DNA from: Bacteroidota bacterium
Lineage (GTDB): Bacteria; Bacteroidota; Bacteroidia; Bacteroidales; F082
Assembly: GCA_018830105.1 (NCBI GenBank)
Contig: JAHJTC010000004.1
Coordinates: 434,001 to 498,000 of the forward strand
Direction of reading: 5' to 3'
Length of the DNA: 64,000 nt
The first letter of the stretch is position 1, and each line of letters starts with the position of its first letter. Both the position numbers and the translations under genes were made by a program. Of the stretch, positions 54,742-63,562 are shown piece by piece. Under the pieces are notes generated by a model. The model searched no databases and was not told the DNA's origin. It worked only from the letters and a program-made list of their open reading frames with translations.

Positions 54742-56124
54742 TCAAGCTGCTCTTCTAACAATTCCGCGCTGATAAGAAAAGTAAATTCCTATCAGGCTAA
54801 TTCCAGAGAAACAAATAAAACCGTATTTTACAACTTGCATAAATAAATGGTCATCAACAGCTTCTATAGCTTCATGGCCAATAAATCCTGAAAGAAACAA
54901 GGCTACAATTGTCATGCTGATAATTTGGCCAAGCACTCTTCCTGTGGCTGCAGTACCGGAGGCAATGCCATAATTATTTCTGTCAACTGCGCTCATAATG
55001 GTGTTCATATTGGGCGATGAGAACAATGCGAAGCCGATTCCAACCCAGATTAGCTCAACCACAATTAACCATAACGGAGATGTATTTGTTAAAAACGCAA
55101 AAGCAAGTAATCCGATCGTGCACATACTCATGCCCAGTGTTGTTAAAAAGCGCGGCTGTATCTTATCCGACAGCCTGCCTGCCAGGGGCGAAAACAAGGC
55201 CATCATCACAGGTTGGGCAACAAGAATTGTCCCTGCTTCGCGCGGAGAGAGCTTCAATATTTTCTGCAGATAAAGACTCAGCAAAAATACAATTGCGAAT
55301 GTTGCGCTGTAATTTATCAATGAAGCCAGATTAGAATAGGCAAAAAGTCTGTTTTGTGTGAACAGGCGTGTATTAATTACCGGAAAGCTTGAGCGCGTTT
55401 CCATTTTCCAGAAGATGATCAGAAAGAGTATCCCAACGGCTAACATCATCCAGCCATAAACCTCAGGTATTAAAACCGAACCATACACCAAAGCCAATAA
55501 GCCCGCCATGTAAAAAGCTGTTCCTTTCAGGTCAATTTGCTTGCTGAATTCCGGTTTCTGCTCATCCTTACCCAAAAATAGCAGAGCCACAATTGCCGTG
55601 AGCATTCCCAAGGCGGATGAAACGAAAAAAATAAACCGCCATCCTGCGAATTCTGTAAGCATACCACCCAAAAATGGTCCGGTAGCAAGCCCCAGATAAA
55701 CACCCGATACTGCAATCCCAATTACCCTGCCCCTGTTTTTTGGCCCAAAAGCAGAAACCAGAATAGCCGGGCCGGTTGTGCTGGTGAGTGCTGCGCCAAT
55801 ACCTTGTACAAAACGAAAAAATATCAACCAGAAGCCACTGCTAACCAATCCGCATGCCAGCGAAACAAGACTGAAAATTACAACCCCAATTTTGAACATC
55901 CGCCTTATGCCTGTTATATCGCCCCAGCGCCCAACAGGCAACAAAAACATGGCATTGGCCAGTAGAAACGATGTTAAGACCCAGCTTAACGCCACTGCAC
56001 TTAGGCCAAAACTTTTTTCGATAGCAGGAAGTGCAATATTTACAGAAGAAATAAGAAAAGTTCCCATGAATGAAGTCACGGCAACAATGGCGACAATAGA
56101 AAGCTGCTTTTTGGTCCAGCGCAT
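54742..56124 (-). CDS. MFS multidrug exporter, DHA2 (EmrB/QacA) type
   Basis: A 460-residue inner-membrane protein with 13-14 predicted helices. Typical DHA2 elements are present: NIALPAIEKSFG in helix 1, the loop 2-3 motif GRWGDITGIRRM, and the antiporter motif C-like GVYLGLATGPFLGG in helix 5. Such proteins extrude hydrophobic or cationic compounds by proton antiport. The gene is monocistronic and its leader carries an 11-bp perfect palindrome placed over the transcription start, so expression is probably under direct repression. No regulator gene is adjacent. Confidence 0.88.
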   Translation of the reverse strand: MRWTKKQLSIVAIVAVTSFMGTFLISSVNIALPAIEKSFGLSAVALSWVLTSFLLANAMFLLPVGRWGDITGIRRMFKIGVVIFSLVSLACGLVSSGFWLIFFRFVQGIGAALTSTTGPAILVSAFGPKNRGRVIGIAVSGVYLGLATGPFLGGMLTEFAGWRFIFFVSSALGMLTAIVALLFLGKDEQKPEFSKQIDLKGTAFYMAGLLALVYGSVLIPEVYGWMMLAVGILFLIIFWKMETRSSFPVINTRLFTQNRLFAYSNLASLINYSATFAIVFLLSLYLQKILKLSPREAGTILVAQPVMMALFSPLAGRLSDKIQPRFLTTLGMSMCTIGLLAFAFLTNTSPLWLIVVELIWVGIGFALFSSPNMNTIMSAVDRNNYGIASGTAATGRVLGQIISMTIVALFLSGFIGHEAIEAVDDHLFMQVVKYGFICFSGISLIGIYFSYQRGIVRRAA

Positions 56125-56133
56125 ATCCTTTAT

Positions 56134-56161
56134 TTTTGGTGATATAGTTTTATCACCAAAA
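56134..56161. promoter_or_regulatory. Palindromic operator at the MFS promoter
   Basis: TTTTGGTGATA at 56134-56144 and TATCACCAAAA at 56151-56161 form a perfect 11-bp inverted repeat with a 6-bp spacer. It begins 10 bp upstream of the ATG and abuts the -7 element, so it covers the expected transcription start, an ideal repressor site. Confidence 0.6.
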
Positions 56162-56169
56162 CAAAAGTA
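56162..56169 (-). promoter_or_regulatory. -7 element of the MFS exporter gene
   Basis: The minus strand reads TACTTTTG, a full TAnnTTTG match, 37 bp upstream of ATG 56124 and directly beside the palindromic operator. Confidence 0.55.
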
Positions 56170-56244
56170 ATGATTAAGTTTTAGTTCACGAAAGCAATGT
56201 TGTTAGCTAAGGTACCGTAACTGAAATCGTAGGCCGATAAATAG

Positions 56245-58905
56245 TTATTCTACAAGCAGTTTCTTTTGCTGTTGGATTTGTTCTCCCGTAATCTGAAGCA
56301 GATACAATCCTGCTTTCCAGTTTTCTGCTCTGGGAATCTGTAAATTTCCTATAGAATTAGCGTTATATACCAATTTTCCTTGTGCATCAAACAGCTGAAT
56401 CTGCAGTTCTTGTTGCTGTAGCTCGGCACTTAGAGTGATGTGAATGACATCTTTGGCCGGATTAGGGAATATATCAATGCTGCTTATTGGAGTGACATTA
56501 GCCGATTCACCAACAAATTGCGAAACAACAATATTGTCGATAAGCAGTGGATTGCCATAAAAGCTTACTGTTTCGAAAGCAATACGCACCTCGCTCATGC
56601 CTGCCCAGGGCGACAAATCGAGGCTGTTACAGGCACTTCCCCAGCCATTGCCGCACCAATCTTCTGCCACTTCGGGCCAAAAGACTTCTTCTGTAGGAAG
56701 GTGTGTTGCAAAAATTCCGGTGCCATCTTCACCAAAAGCAGCTATTCTTTCCCAACTTTCGCCGCAATCAGCAGAAACAAGGACAATGAGCGAATCTGTG
56801 ACTTGTGTATAGGAAGCGTTTTGGGCATAAGCATGGTCAAAACTCAGATTGGCATTGGTGTAATTAGTCAGGTCAAAAGGTTTGGATAGCAGTCTGTCGC
56901 GCTGCATGATCGAAAAATAATCCCTGAAATTAACACCTGCAGCCATTGAACCGCTGTTGCCATTTACAGGATAAACATTCCAGGTTTCGCTATCGTCAGG
57001 GTTTTCAACCCTCCACGAACCCTGTGTGAAAGTGCCGCTTTCAAAGTTGTCCTCAAAATACCCTGCCTCTGCACCAATGGTTATATAATTGGTTTGCTGA
57101 ATGGTGTCCTCCCCATTTTCATTGCCAACAATCAGTTCTACACTGTAGTTGCCCAATGCTTCAAAACGAACGACAGGGTCTTTTGAATTGGCATTAGTGC
57201 CCTGCTCGAAGCTCACTGTTGGCGGATCAAATTGCCATTCCCAGCTCTCAGGAATTCCGGCTGAAGCATCGTAAAATCCGATTACATCAGTTATACAAGC
57301 TACTTTTACATCTGAAGTGAAAGCGGCCTGCACTTCACCAGGAAAATCAACCCTGAAAGTCATCTGATCTCCGGTTGCCGATATGGCTGAAATATTGATG
57401 CCTCCCGGGCTTCCATTTTGCAAAAAAGCATTGGGATCAGAGTAATCATTGAATTCGATTCTGTCGTAATTAGCGCCAAAAACCGCCATCGACAGACTTC
57501 CATCAGAAGAAGGAGAACCACCCGGACGGAAAATATACACCTCATCAGGAGGGCCTTGCGCATTGCCATTGCCGGCATTGGTATTGATGCGGTATATCAG
57601 CATTCCGGAGCGAGGCAAAGTGCCATCAAAAGTTCCTTCTTTTTTGCGGTATTCTACCACAAAATATTCAGAAGAAGATTGCTGTGAGGGAATTCTGTAG
57701 GCATTATTCTCAGATGAAGACAATGGATTTAGTGTATAAACACCCGACTCATCAATCCATGGAATATTTTCGATCCAGCCACCATATTTCATGCGCATAA
57801 AAGCATTCATATATTGTGGTGGGTTGTTGTTCGATGCCATCACATCCCAGGTACCCACAGGCGTGATATCATTGTTTACATAGCGATATAAATCAGGTGC
57901 ACTAAGGCTGTGATACAGCTCATGACAAAGTACGCCAACGCCACTGCTTGCCAAACTGGTTTCCAACTGGAAGTTATAGTCGTGTACTTTTTTTCCGTTG
58001 ATATAAACATCTTGTGAGTAAAGACTCCAGCGGTGAGGCCAAAGCAATGTGCTCCAGGCTGTTGTACCTCCCTTAATGATAAAAACAACATTGTCAACCC
58101 GATTGTTGTTATCATAATCCAGGTCTAAACTTGTAGGCACAGGTGAGTTAATGTTCACCCATTCCACTGCATTTACGAGTAAAGTATGCTCTCTGAAAGT
58201 ACGCTGAGAATCATTTGAATAGCCCTCAGGATTGGTAACTGAATTATAAGGCATATAATAAGCGCGAGGGTGCTCATCCTGATAAGATAGGACATATTCA
58301 TCTGGCGGCACAGGAAAAAAGTGAGAAGGAAGCGCCAACTGACCATACGAAACTTCTTCAAAATAATTATAAACGGAGCTCGCCCCAGGCGTTACATTAT
58401 TAAATCGGGAATAATTAAGTAAGGTGTCAGAGGTAAATTCATCCTGATCGCTAAAACGAATATAGATGACCAGATTATTCAGTGTGCCTTCTGCCCTGCC
58501 GTATTCCCGACCTGACTCCACAAACTGCATCTCGTTTTCCATTCTGCTTCTGATTGCCAAATGTTTTTCGGGGCTAATATTTATCTTGGGTTGCAACCCA
58601 ACAGCTGCCGGCTCTACCGTTCCAACACGCCAGACTGAGGGCACAAGCTCTTCGTTTTCTAAGACAGCATAATAGTAAAAACCATCTGATTCGCTTTGAA
58701 TAATGGTAAATTGATCAGCATCATGCAGCCAGTTGTAAAATTCATCACCGGTAGCAAAAAGTGACAGCGTACTACCATCAGGTTGCTTAACATCAACTGC
58801 CTCATTATTAAGCCAGGCAGCGTTCGAAACTGAAGGAAACAGAAACAAAATTGCTGTAATGATCAAAATGGTCCTTTTGATACTTGAATAAGAAATGTCG
58901 CTCAT
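56245..58905 (-). CDS. T9SS-secreted M6-family metalloprotease
   Basis: An 886-residue exported protease. A signal peptide (about 1-29, ending SNAA) leads to an M6 (immune inhibitor A-like) catalytic domain, with the zinc motif HELYHSLSAPDLY near residues 328-340; the family consensus is HExxHxLGxPDLY. A PKD domain (about 526-609), a choice-of-anchor-J-like jelly roll (about 614-796, with EDNFESGTF) and a T9SS sorting domain (about 809-886, beginning IFPNPAKDV) follow. It should degrade extracellular protein. The prodomain of about 140 residues resembles those of other M6 enzymes. It lies divergent from hypC. Confidence 0.9.
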   Translation of the reverse strand: MSDISYSSIKRTILIITAILFLFPSVSNAAWLNNEAVDVKQPDGSTLSLFATGDEFYNWLHDADQFTIIQSESDGFYYYAVLENEELVPSVWRVGTVEPAAVGLQPKINISPEKHLAIRSRMENEMQFVESGREYGRAEGTLNNLVIYIRFSDQDEFTSDTLLNYSRFNNVTPGASSVYNYFEEVSYGQLALPSHFFPVPPDEYVLSYQDEHPRAYYMPYNSVTNPEGYSNDSQRTFREHTLLVNAVEWVNINSPVPTSLDLDYDNNNRVDNVVFIIKGGTTAWSTLLWPHRWSLYSQDVYINGKKVHDYNFQLETSLASSGVGVLCHELYHSLSAPDLYRYVNNDITPVGTWDVMASNNNPPQYMNAFMRMKYGGWIENIPWIDESGVYTLNPLSSSENNAYRIPSQQSSSEYFVVEYRKKEGTFDGTLPRSGMLIYRINTNAGNGNAQGPPDEVYIFRPGGSPSSDGSLSMAVFGANYDRIEFNDYSDPNAFLQNGSPGGINISAISATGDQMTFRVDFPGEVQAAFTSDVKVACITDVIGFYDASAGIPESWEWQFDPPTVSFEQGTNANSKDPVVRFEALGNYSVELIVGNENGEDTIQQTNYITIGAEAGYFEDNFESGTFTQGSWRVENPDDSETWNVYPVNGNSGSMAAGVNFRDYFSIMQRDRLLSKPFDLTNYTNANLSFDHAYAQNASYTQVTDSLIVLVSADCGESWERIAAFGEDGTGIFATHLPTEEVFWPEVAEDWCGNGWGSACNSLDLSPWAGMSEVRIAFETVSFYGNPLLIDNIVVSQFVGESANVTPISSIDIFPNPAKDVIHITLSAELQQQELQIQLFDAQGKLVYNANSIGNLQIPRAENWKAGLYLLQITGEQIQQQKKLLVE

Positions 58906-58946
58906 GTGTGTGGTTTAAAATGTCTGAAACATAAAATTATAGCTCA

Positions 58947-58954
58947 CAAAAATA
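58947..58954 (-). promoter_or_regulatory. Possible -7 element of the M6 protease gene
   Basis: The minus strand reads TATTTTTG, matching TAnnTTTG, 41 bp upstream of ATG 58905. The surrounding DNA is very AT-rich, so chance matches are likely. Confidence 0.35.
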
Positions 58955-59135
58955 TGCATTTATTTTTTAAAGTTGTACTTTGTATTTCTCCGGCAGCCTG
59001 TAGAGATCCCAGATTGCCAGTGAATTCCTATATTTTAGACCTACCACCTATTAAAGCCAAGTAAAACTTGAGGTCAATTCTTACAATTTTAGGATTTGGT
59101 TGACTAAAAACTCATTCAATCTTGTCAAATTCATG

Positions 59136-59143
59136 TACTTTTG
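59136..59143 (+). promoter_or_regulatory. -7 element of the hypC operon
   Basis: TACTTTTG, a full match to TAnnTTTG, lies 19 bp upstream of the hypC ATG at 59163. The -33 box is not evident, which may mean an activator is needed. Confidence 0.55.
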
Positions 59144-59162
59144 AACCTTAAAACTAGAGCTT

Positions 59163-59432
59163 ATGTGTTTAAGTATTCCTGCCCGTATAGAGGAGATTAA
59201 TGGCGAAATGGCGCGTTGTTCTGTGGGACAGGCCGAGTATGAAGCCAGTTTGCAAATGCTGGATATCAATGAACTTGCTGTTGGCGATTATGTATTGCTG
59301 CACACCGGTTTTGCACTGCAAAAGATCAGTGAAGAAGAGGCTATTGAAACGCTTAAACTTTTCGATGAATTTGAAGCTTTCAATGAATCACTTGATGAAG
59401 AAGAAAAACAATCAGGCCAACGAATCGTCTAA
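59163..59432 (+). CDS. hypC: [NiFe]-hydrogenase maturation chaperone HypC
   Basis: An 89-residue protein starting with the HypC signature MCLSIPARI; the Cys at position 2 carries iron with HypD and then binds the immature large subunit. The OB-fold strands and the GDYVLLHTGFALQKI block are conserved, and an acidic tail follows. It works with HypD to assemble the Fe(CN)2CO moiety delivered to HoxH. hypD follows after 9 bp. It is the only HypC in the window, 13 kb from the hox operon. Confidence 0.95.
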   Translation: MCLSIPARIEEINGEMARCSVGQAEYEASLQMLDINELAVGDYVLLHTGFALQKISEEEAIETLKLFDEFEAFNESLDEEEKQSGQRIV

Positions 59433-59441
59433 AATACAAGC

Positions 59442-60521
59442 ATGAAATTTATTGACGAATTTCGCGATAAGGCTGCTGTTTTAGCCCTCAGCGAACAGAT
59501 AAAAAAAGAGTCTCGGCATCCGATTCGCATTATGGAAGTCTGCGGCGGCCACACCATGGCAATACAGCGTTTCGGGATTCCTTCACTCTTGCCCGAAACG
59601 GTTGAACTGATTAGCGGTCCCGGCTGTCCTGTTTGCGTAACCAGTCGTGCTTTTATCGACAAAGCGATTGCATACAGCCGCCTGCCTAACGTGATAATTA
59701 CCACTTATGGCGATCTGATTCGGGTGCCCGGCTCCACTTCCACACTCGACAAAGAAAAAGCGGAAGGCGCTGACATCCGCATTGTTTATTCTATTCTTGA
59801 TGCCCTCGAAATAGCAAAACACAACCGCAGAAAAAAGATTATCTTTTTAGGCATAGGATTTGAAACGACCTCGCCCGCAACAGCTGCAGGCATATTGAAG
59901 GCAGAAATGGCAGGACTGTTTAACTTTTCCGTTTACAGCGCGCACAAAGTCATGCCTCCGGCAATGGCCGCCCTGATTGATGCTGGTGTAAACATACAAG
60001 GATATCTTGGCCCCGGACATGTAAGTACCATCACCGGATCGAAAATTTACGACTTCATCGCACAGGATTATGGTTTAGGAGTGGTCATCAGTGGTTTTGA
60101 GCCTACCGATATTTTGCAGTCGGTATTGATGCTGGTGAGGCAATTTGAAAATCGCAAACCTGCTGTGGAAATTCAATACAGCCGCGCTGTTAAGCCTCTT
60201 GGGAATCCCAAAGCGCTTGCCATGCTCGAAGAAGTATTTTATTTGGCTGATGACTGGTGGCGGGGCTTAGGCGTATTGAATGCCAGCGGCATGAAGATCA
60301 AAAGTAAATTTGCTGCCTTCGATGCCGAAAAACAGCTGGAAGTTGAAGTGGAGCCCACACGCGAAGACAAAGGTTGTATCTGTGGCAGTGTGCTCAAAGG
60401 CGTAGCAAAACCATCAGATTGCAAACTTTTTGGAAAAGCATGTACACCATCCGATCCGGTTGGCTCATGTATGGTAAGCAACGAGGGAGCCTGTGCAGCC
60501 TATTACAGGTTTGTCAGGTAG
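59442..60521 (+). CDS. hypD: [NiFe]-hydrogenase maturation protein HypD
   Basis: A 359-residue scaffold protein that, with HypC, assembles the Fe(CN)2CO unit. Family motifs are MEVCGGHTMAI, GPGCPVC, GFEPTDIL and the C-terminal cysteine cluster (GCICG, CKLFGKACTP, CMVSNEGAC) that binds a [4Fe-4S] cluster. Length is normal. Same operon as hypC. The next gene is an unrelated transporter, so hypE, hypF, hypA and hypB must be elsewhere. Confidence 0.95.
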   Translation: MKFIDEFRDKAAVLALSEQIKKESRHPIRIMEVCGGHTMAIQRFGIPSLLPETVELISGPGCPVCVTSRAFIDKAIAYSRLPNVIITTYGDLIRVPGSTSTLDKEKAEGADIRIVYSILDALEIAKHNRRKKIIFLGIGFETTSPATAAGILKAEMAGLFNFSVYSAHKVMPPAMAALIDAGVNIQGYLGPGHVSTITGSKIYDFIAQDYGLGVVISGFEPTDILQSVLMLVRQFENRKPAVEIQYSRAVKPLGNPKALAMLEEVFYLADDWWRGLGVLNASGMKIKSKFAAFDAEKQLEVEVEPTREDKGCICGSVLKGVAKPSDCKLFGKACTPSDPVGSCMVSNEGACAAYYRFVR

Positions 60522-60587
60522 CCTTGGCTTTAGAGTAAACCACCCAATTAAGTGTTATAAAAACCTGGATAATAAAAATACTACCCC

Positions 60588-61499
60588 ATGAAAAACCAGC
60601 GTAAAGCGACACTTTTTGCCTTGCTCACGGTTTTATTCTGGTCCACGATGAGTTCGGCTTTCAAACTCAGCCTGGGTTATTTTACTTACGACTGGTTACT
60701 TTTTTGGTCGGTAATTTTTGGCTGGTCAGGTCTTGTTGGGTTGCTTGCTTTTCGTTCGCAATTATCCGACATATTTCCCAAAAGCAAAAAAGATTGGATG
60801 CGCTCAGCGCTGATGGGCTTGCTCAATCCTTTCGGTTATTACCTGGTGCTTTTCAAAGCATATGAATTGCTGCAAGCCCAGGAAGCCGGCGTACTGAATT
60901 ATAGCTGGCCGGTTATTTTAAGTTTGCTATCGGTACCATTACTTGGCCAAAAAATTGGCTTTAAAGGTTTTATCGCTATATTGATCAGCTTTTCCGGGTT
61001 GTGGGTAATCAGCACGAAAGGCGCCGTATTCTCGCTCAGTTTCAACTCACCAATTGGTGTGGGCCTTGCTCTTGGAAGCGCATTTATTTGGGCGCTCTAT
61101 TGGATCATAAACATGCGCGATAAGCGAAAGCCTGTTCCGAAAATCACCCTCAACATTAGTTTTGGCTTAGTCTATATGTTGCTCTATAGCACGATTTTTA
61201 ATAATTGGCAGCCACTCAATTTGCAAGGTATGCTGGGAGCTGCATATATCGGTTTTTTTGAAATGGGCTTTACTTTTGTGCTCTGGATGATGGCTTTAAA
61301 TTATTCGGTAAATACGGCCAAAGTGAGCAATCTCATTTTTTTATCTCCCTTTGTGGCACTTTTCTTTATCAGAATATTTGTTGGCGAACAGATACATCCG
61401 AGCACCCTGACAGGGCTGTTTTTAATCGTAGCCGGTATTCTTTTACAACAAACAAAGTCGAACCACTTAAAAAAGTTACCTTATGTATCCAAGAATTAG
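60588..61499 (+). CDS. EamA/DMT-superfamily transporter
   Basis: A 303-residue inner-membrane protein with ten predicted helices in two EamA repeats (first about 5-140, second about 155-295). It has the typical 'LNYSWPVILSLLSVPLLGQKI' and 'GEQIHPSTLTGLFLIVAGI' ends. Substrates of this superfamily are metabolites, often amino acids or nucleotide sugars; none can be inferred here. Its 3' end overlaps lgt by 17 bp. Confidence 0.85.
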   Translation: MKNQRKATLFALLTVLFWSTMSSAFKLSLGYFTYDWLLFWSVIFGWSGLVGLLAFRSQLSDIFPKSKKDWMRSALMGLLNPFGYYLVLFKAYELLQAQEAGVLNYSWPVILSLLSVPLLGQKIGFKGFIAILISFSGLWVISTKGAVFSLSFNSPIGVGLALGSAFIWALYWIINMRDKRKPVPKITLNISFGLVYMLLYSTIFNNWQPLNLQGMLGAAYIGFFEMGFTFVLWMMALNYSVNTAKVSNLIFLSPFVALFFIRIFVGEQIHPSTLTGLFLIVAGILLQQTKSNHLKKLPYVSKN

Positions 61500-62640
61500 C
61501 GACTTTATAAACGATGTTTTTAACACCTCCTTTGAGTGGCCCATTCAGAGTTATGGATTTTTCCTTACGCTGGCATTTTTATTGGCCGCCCTTGTTTTGC
61601 GCTCCGAACTCAAACGCAAGGAAAATGAAGGTTTGATTCATCCTGTTAAGAAAACAATTAACAGTAACAAAGGGCGAATCACGGATATGATGCTTAGTTT
61701 ATTGCTTGGGTTCCTGATCGGGTTCAAGCTTCCCGCAATATTGGGCGACTACGACCTTTTTGTCAAAAACCCACAGGAAGCCCTATTATCGCAGGAAGGC
61801 TCGATTCTTTTTGGTTTACTGGGGATGGCACTTATGGTTGTGGTATTTTATTATCAGGGAAAGAACCTAAAAAAGGAAGCTGTGGTACAAACAGTACACC
61901 CTTACCAGCTTACCGCTATGCTCATACTGATTGCGGCTGTTACGGGAATTATCGGCGCAAAAATATTTCATCAGCTCGAAAACTGGCAATCGTTTATGAA
62001 TGACCCTGTTGAGGCGCTGCTTTCCTTTGATGGACTTACATTTTATGGCGGATTGATTACAGCAGCATTTTTTGTGGCATATTATGGAGAGAAGCAGAAA
62101 ATCAGCTGGCGAATTATGGGTGATACGGTTGCTCCGGCCTTGATATTAGCCTATGGCATCGGACGGATTGGCTGTCACGTTGCCGGCGATGGCGACTGGG
62201 GAATCGTAAACACCATGCCGCAACCCGAATGGCTCAGTTTTTTACCTTCCTGGGTTTGGGCGTATGATTATCCGAATAATGTATTGCGTGAAGGTGTATT
62301 GATACCCGGCTGCACAGGGCCTTATTGCTACAAACTGGCGCAATCCGTGTTTCCAACGCCAATTTATGAAACGAGCATGAGTCTGTTAATATTTGGCATT
62401 TTGATGGGCTTACGCAAAAAACTTGTTATTCCAGGGCAATTATTTGCTATTTACCTGATTTTTAATGGGATTGAACGTGGGCTGATAGAGCAGATCAGGG
62501 TGAATAATCTTATGCACTTTATGGGGATTGAAATCACTCAGGCTCAATTGATTTCAACAATTCTGATTGTACTGGGATTGGCCTTATTTTTTCTTTTTAC
62601 TTTTACAAAAAAACAAAAGAATAACGCTGATGCAACTTGA
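61483..62640 (+). CDS. lgt: Prolipoprotein diacylglyceryl transferase
   Basis: A 385-residue inner-membrane enzyme that transfers diacylglycerol from phosphatidylglycerol to the lipobox cysteine of prolipoproteins. The key region GRIGCHVAGDGDWG corresponds to the Lgt signature, and PTPIYET and the GIERGLIEQIRVNN region match the C-terminal motif. It is longer than E. coli Lgt (291 residues), mainly through loop insertions common in Bacteroidota. It starts inside the last codons of the EamA gene and overlaps the phosphatase gene downstream. Several lipoproteins in this window are likely clients. Confidence 0.9.
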   Translation: MYPRISDFINDVFNTSFEWPIQSYGFFLTLAFLLAALVLRSELKRKENEGLIHPVKKTINSNKGRITDMMLSLLLGFLIGFKLPAILGDYDLFVKNPQEALLSQEGSILFGLLGMALMVVVFYYQGKNLKKEAVVQTVHPYQLTAMLILIAAVTGIIGAKIFHQLENWQSFMNDPVEALLSFDGLTFYGGLITAAFFVAYYGEKQKISWRIMGDTVAPALILAYGIGRIGCHVAGDGDWGIVNTMPQPEWLSFLPSWVWAYDYPNNVLREGVLIPGCTGPYCYKLAQSVFPTPIYETSMSLLIFGILMGLRKKLVIPGQLFAIYLIFNGIERGLIEQIRVNNLMHFMGIEITQAQLISTILIVLGLALFFLFTFTKKQKNNADAT

Positions 62641-63430
62641 AAACTTAACCTACAGGGTATGTGATTTATCACGCACAACAGGACAATTTATTCGCGAACA
62701 ATGCGGGCTTTTTTCTGAAAAAAAAGTAGAGAAAAAAGGCAGGCACGATCTGGTATCCTATGTAGATCGTACCGCAGAGATGATGATTATCAATACCTTG
62801 AAAAAATTCTTACCTGAAGCTGGAATCATCGCTGAAGAAAGTGGCTCTGACATAGCCGATCAGTACAATTGGATCATCGATCCCCTCGATGGAACCACCA
62901 ATTTTGTGCACGGAGTACCGGTTTATGCTATCAGTATCGCACTAAAAAGAGATAACGAACTCATCCTGGGCGTTGTGTATGAAATAAATCAGAATGAATG
63001 TTTTTATGCCTGGGAAGACGGACCAGCCTATTTAAACCTTGAAAAAATTACGGTTAGCACGGCTGATAAGCTCGACAACAGCCTGCTTGCTACCGGTTTT
63101 CCTTACAGCGATTTTTCGAGGATGATACCCTATCTGGCTTTTTTTGAACATCTGATGCAAAACAGCAGGGGGTTGCGCAGACTGGGATCTGCAGCAGTCG
63201 ATCTGGCTTATGTGGCATGTGGTCGTTTTGAAGCTTTTTACGAATATGGCCTTAACCCCTGGGATGTTGCTGCGGGCGCGTTTATCGTGCAACAGGCCGG
63301 CGGAAAAATTACCCGTTTTGATGGCAGCACTGAGGCCGTTTTTGGCAAGGATATCATCGCCTCAAACGGAAAAATTCATCAGGAAATGCTACAAATGATT
63401 CAACAGTTTGAAGGCTTGATAGTGAAGTAA
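62630..63430 (+). CDS. Inositol monophosphatase-family phosphatase
   Basis: A 266-residue cytoplasmic Mg2+/Li+-sensitive phosphatase. It carries the metal site EESG (with the preceding conserved VSYVDRTAE), the core motif IDPLDGTTNF and the late WDVAAGAFIVQQAGG. Likely substrates are inositol-1-phosphate or similar sugar phosphates, and SuhB-like roles are possible. The start at ATG 62630 overlaps the lgt stop by 11 bp; the longer frame from 62567 lies within lgt. Confidence 0.9.
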   Translation: MQLENLTYRVCDLSRTTGQFIREQCGLFSEKKVEKKGRHDLVSYVDRTAEMMIINTLKKFLPEAGIIAEESGSDIADQYNWIIDPLDGTTNFVHGVPVYAISIALKRDNELILGVVYEINQNECFYAWEDGPAYLNLEKITVSTADKLDNSLLATGFPYSDFSRMIPYLAFFEHLMQNSRGLRRLGSAAVDLAYVACGRFEAFYEYGLNPWDVAAGAFIVQQAGGKITRFDGSTEAVFGKDIIASNGKIHQEMLQMIQQFEGLIVK

Positions 63431-63562
63431 ATTGGCGGAATTTAGAGATAGCTGTTTGTGAATTTTTGCTCAAAAGTCAACAGCAACCTAAAGCGTACCT
63501 TGAATTATTATGCGTCTGGATTGTAAACATGCAGAAGCAGCCCCTGAAATTCATCAAAAACA

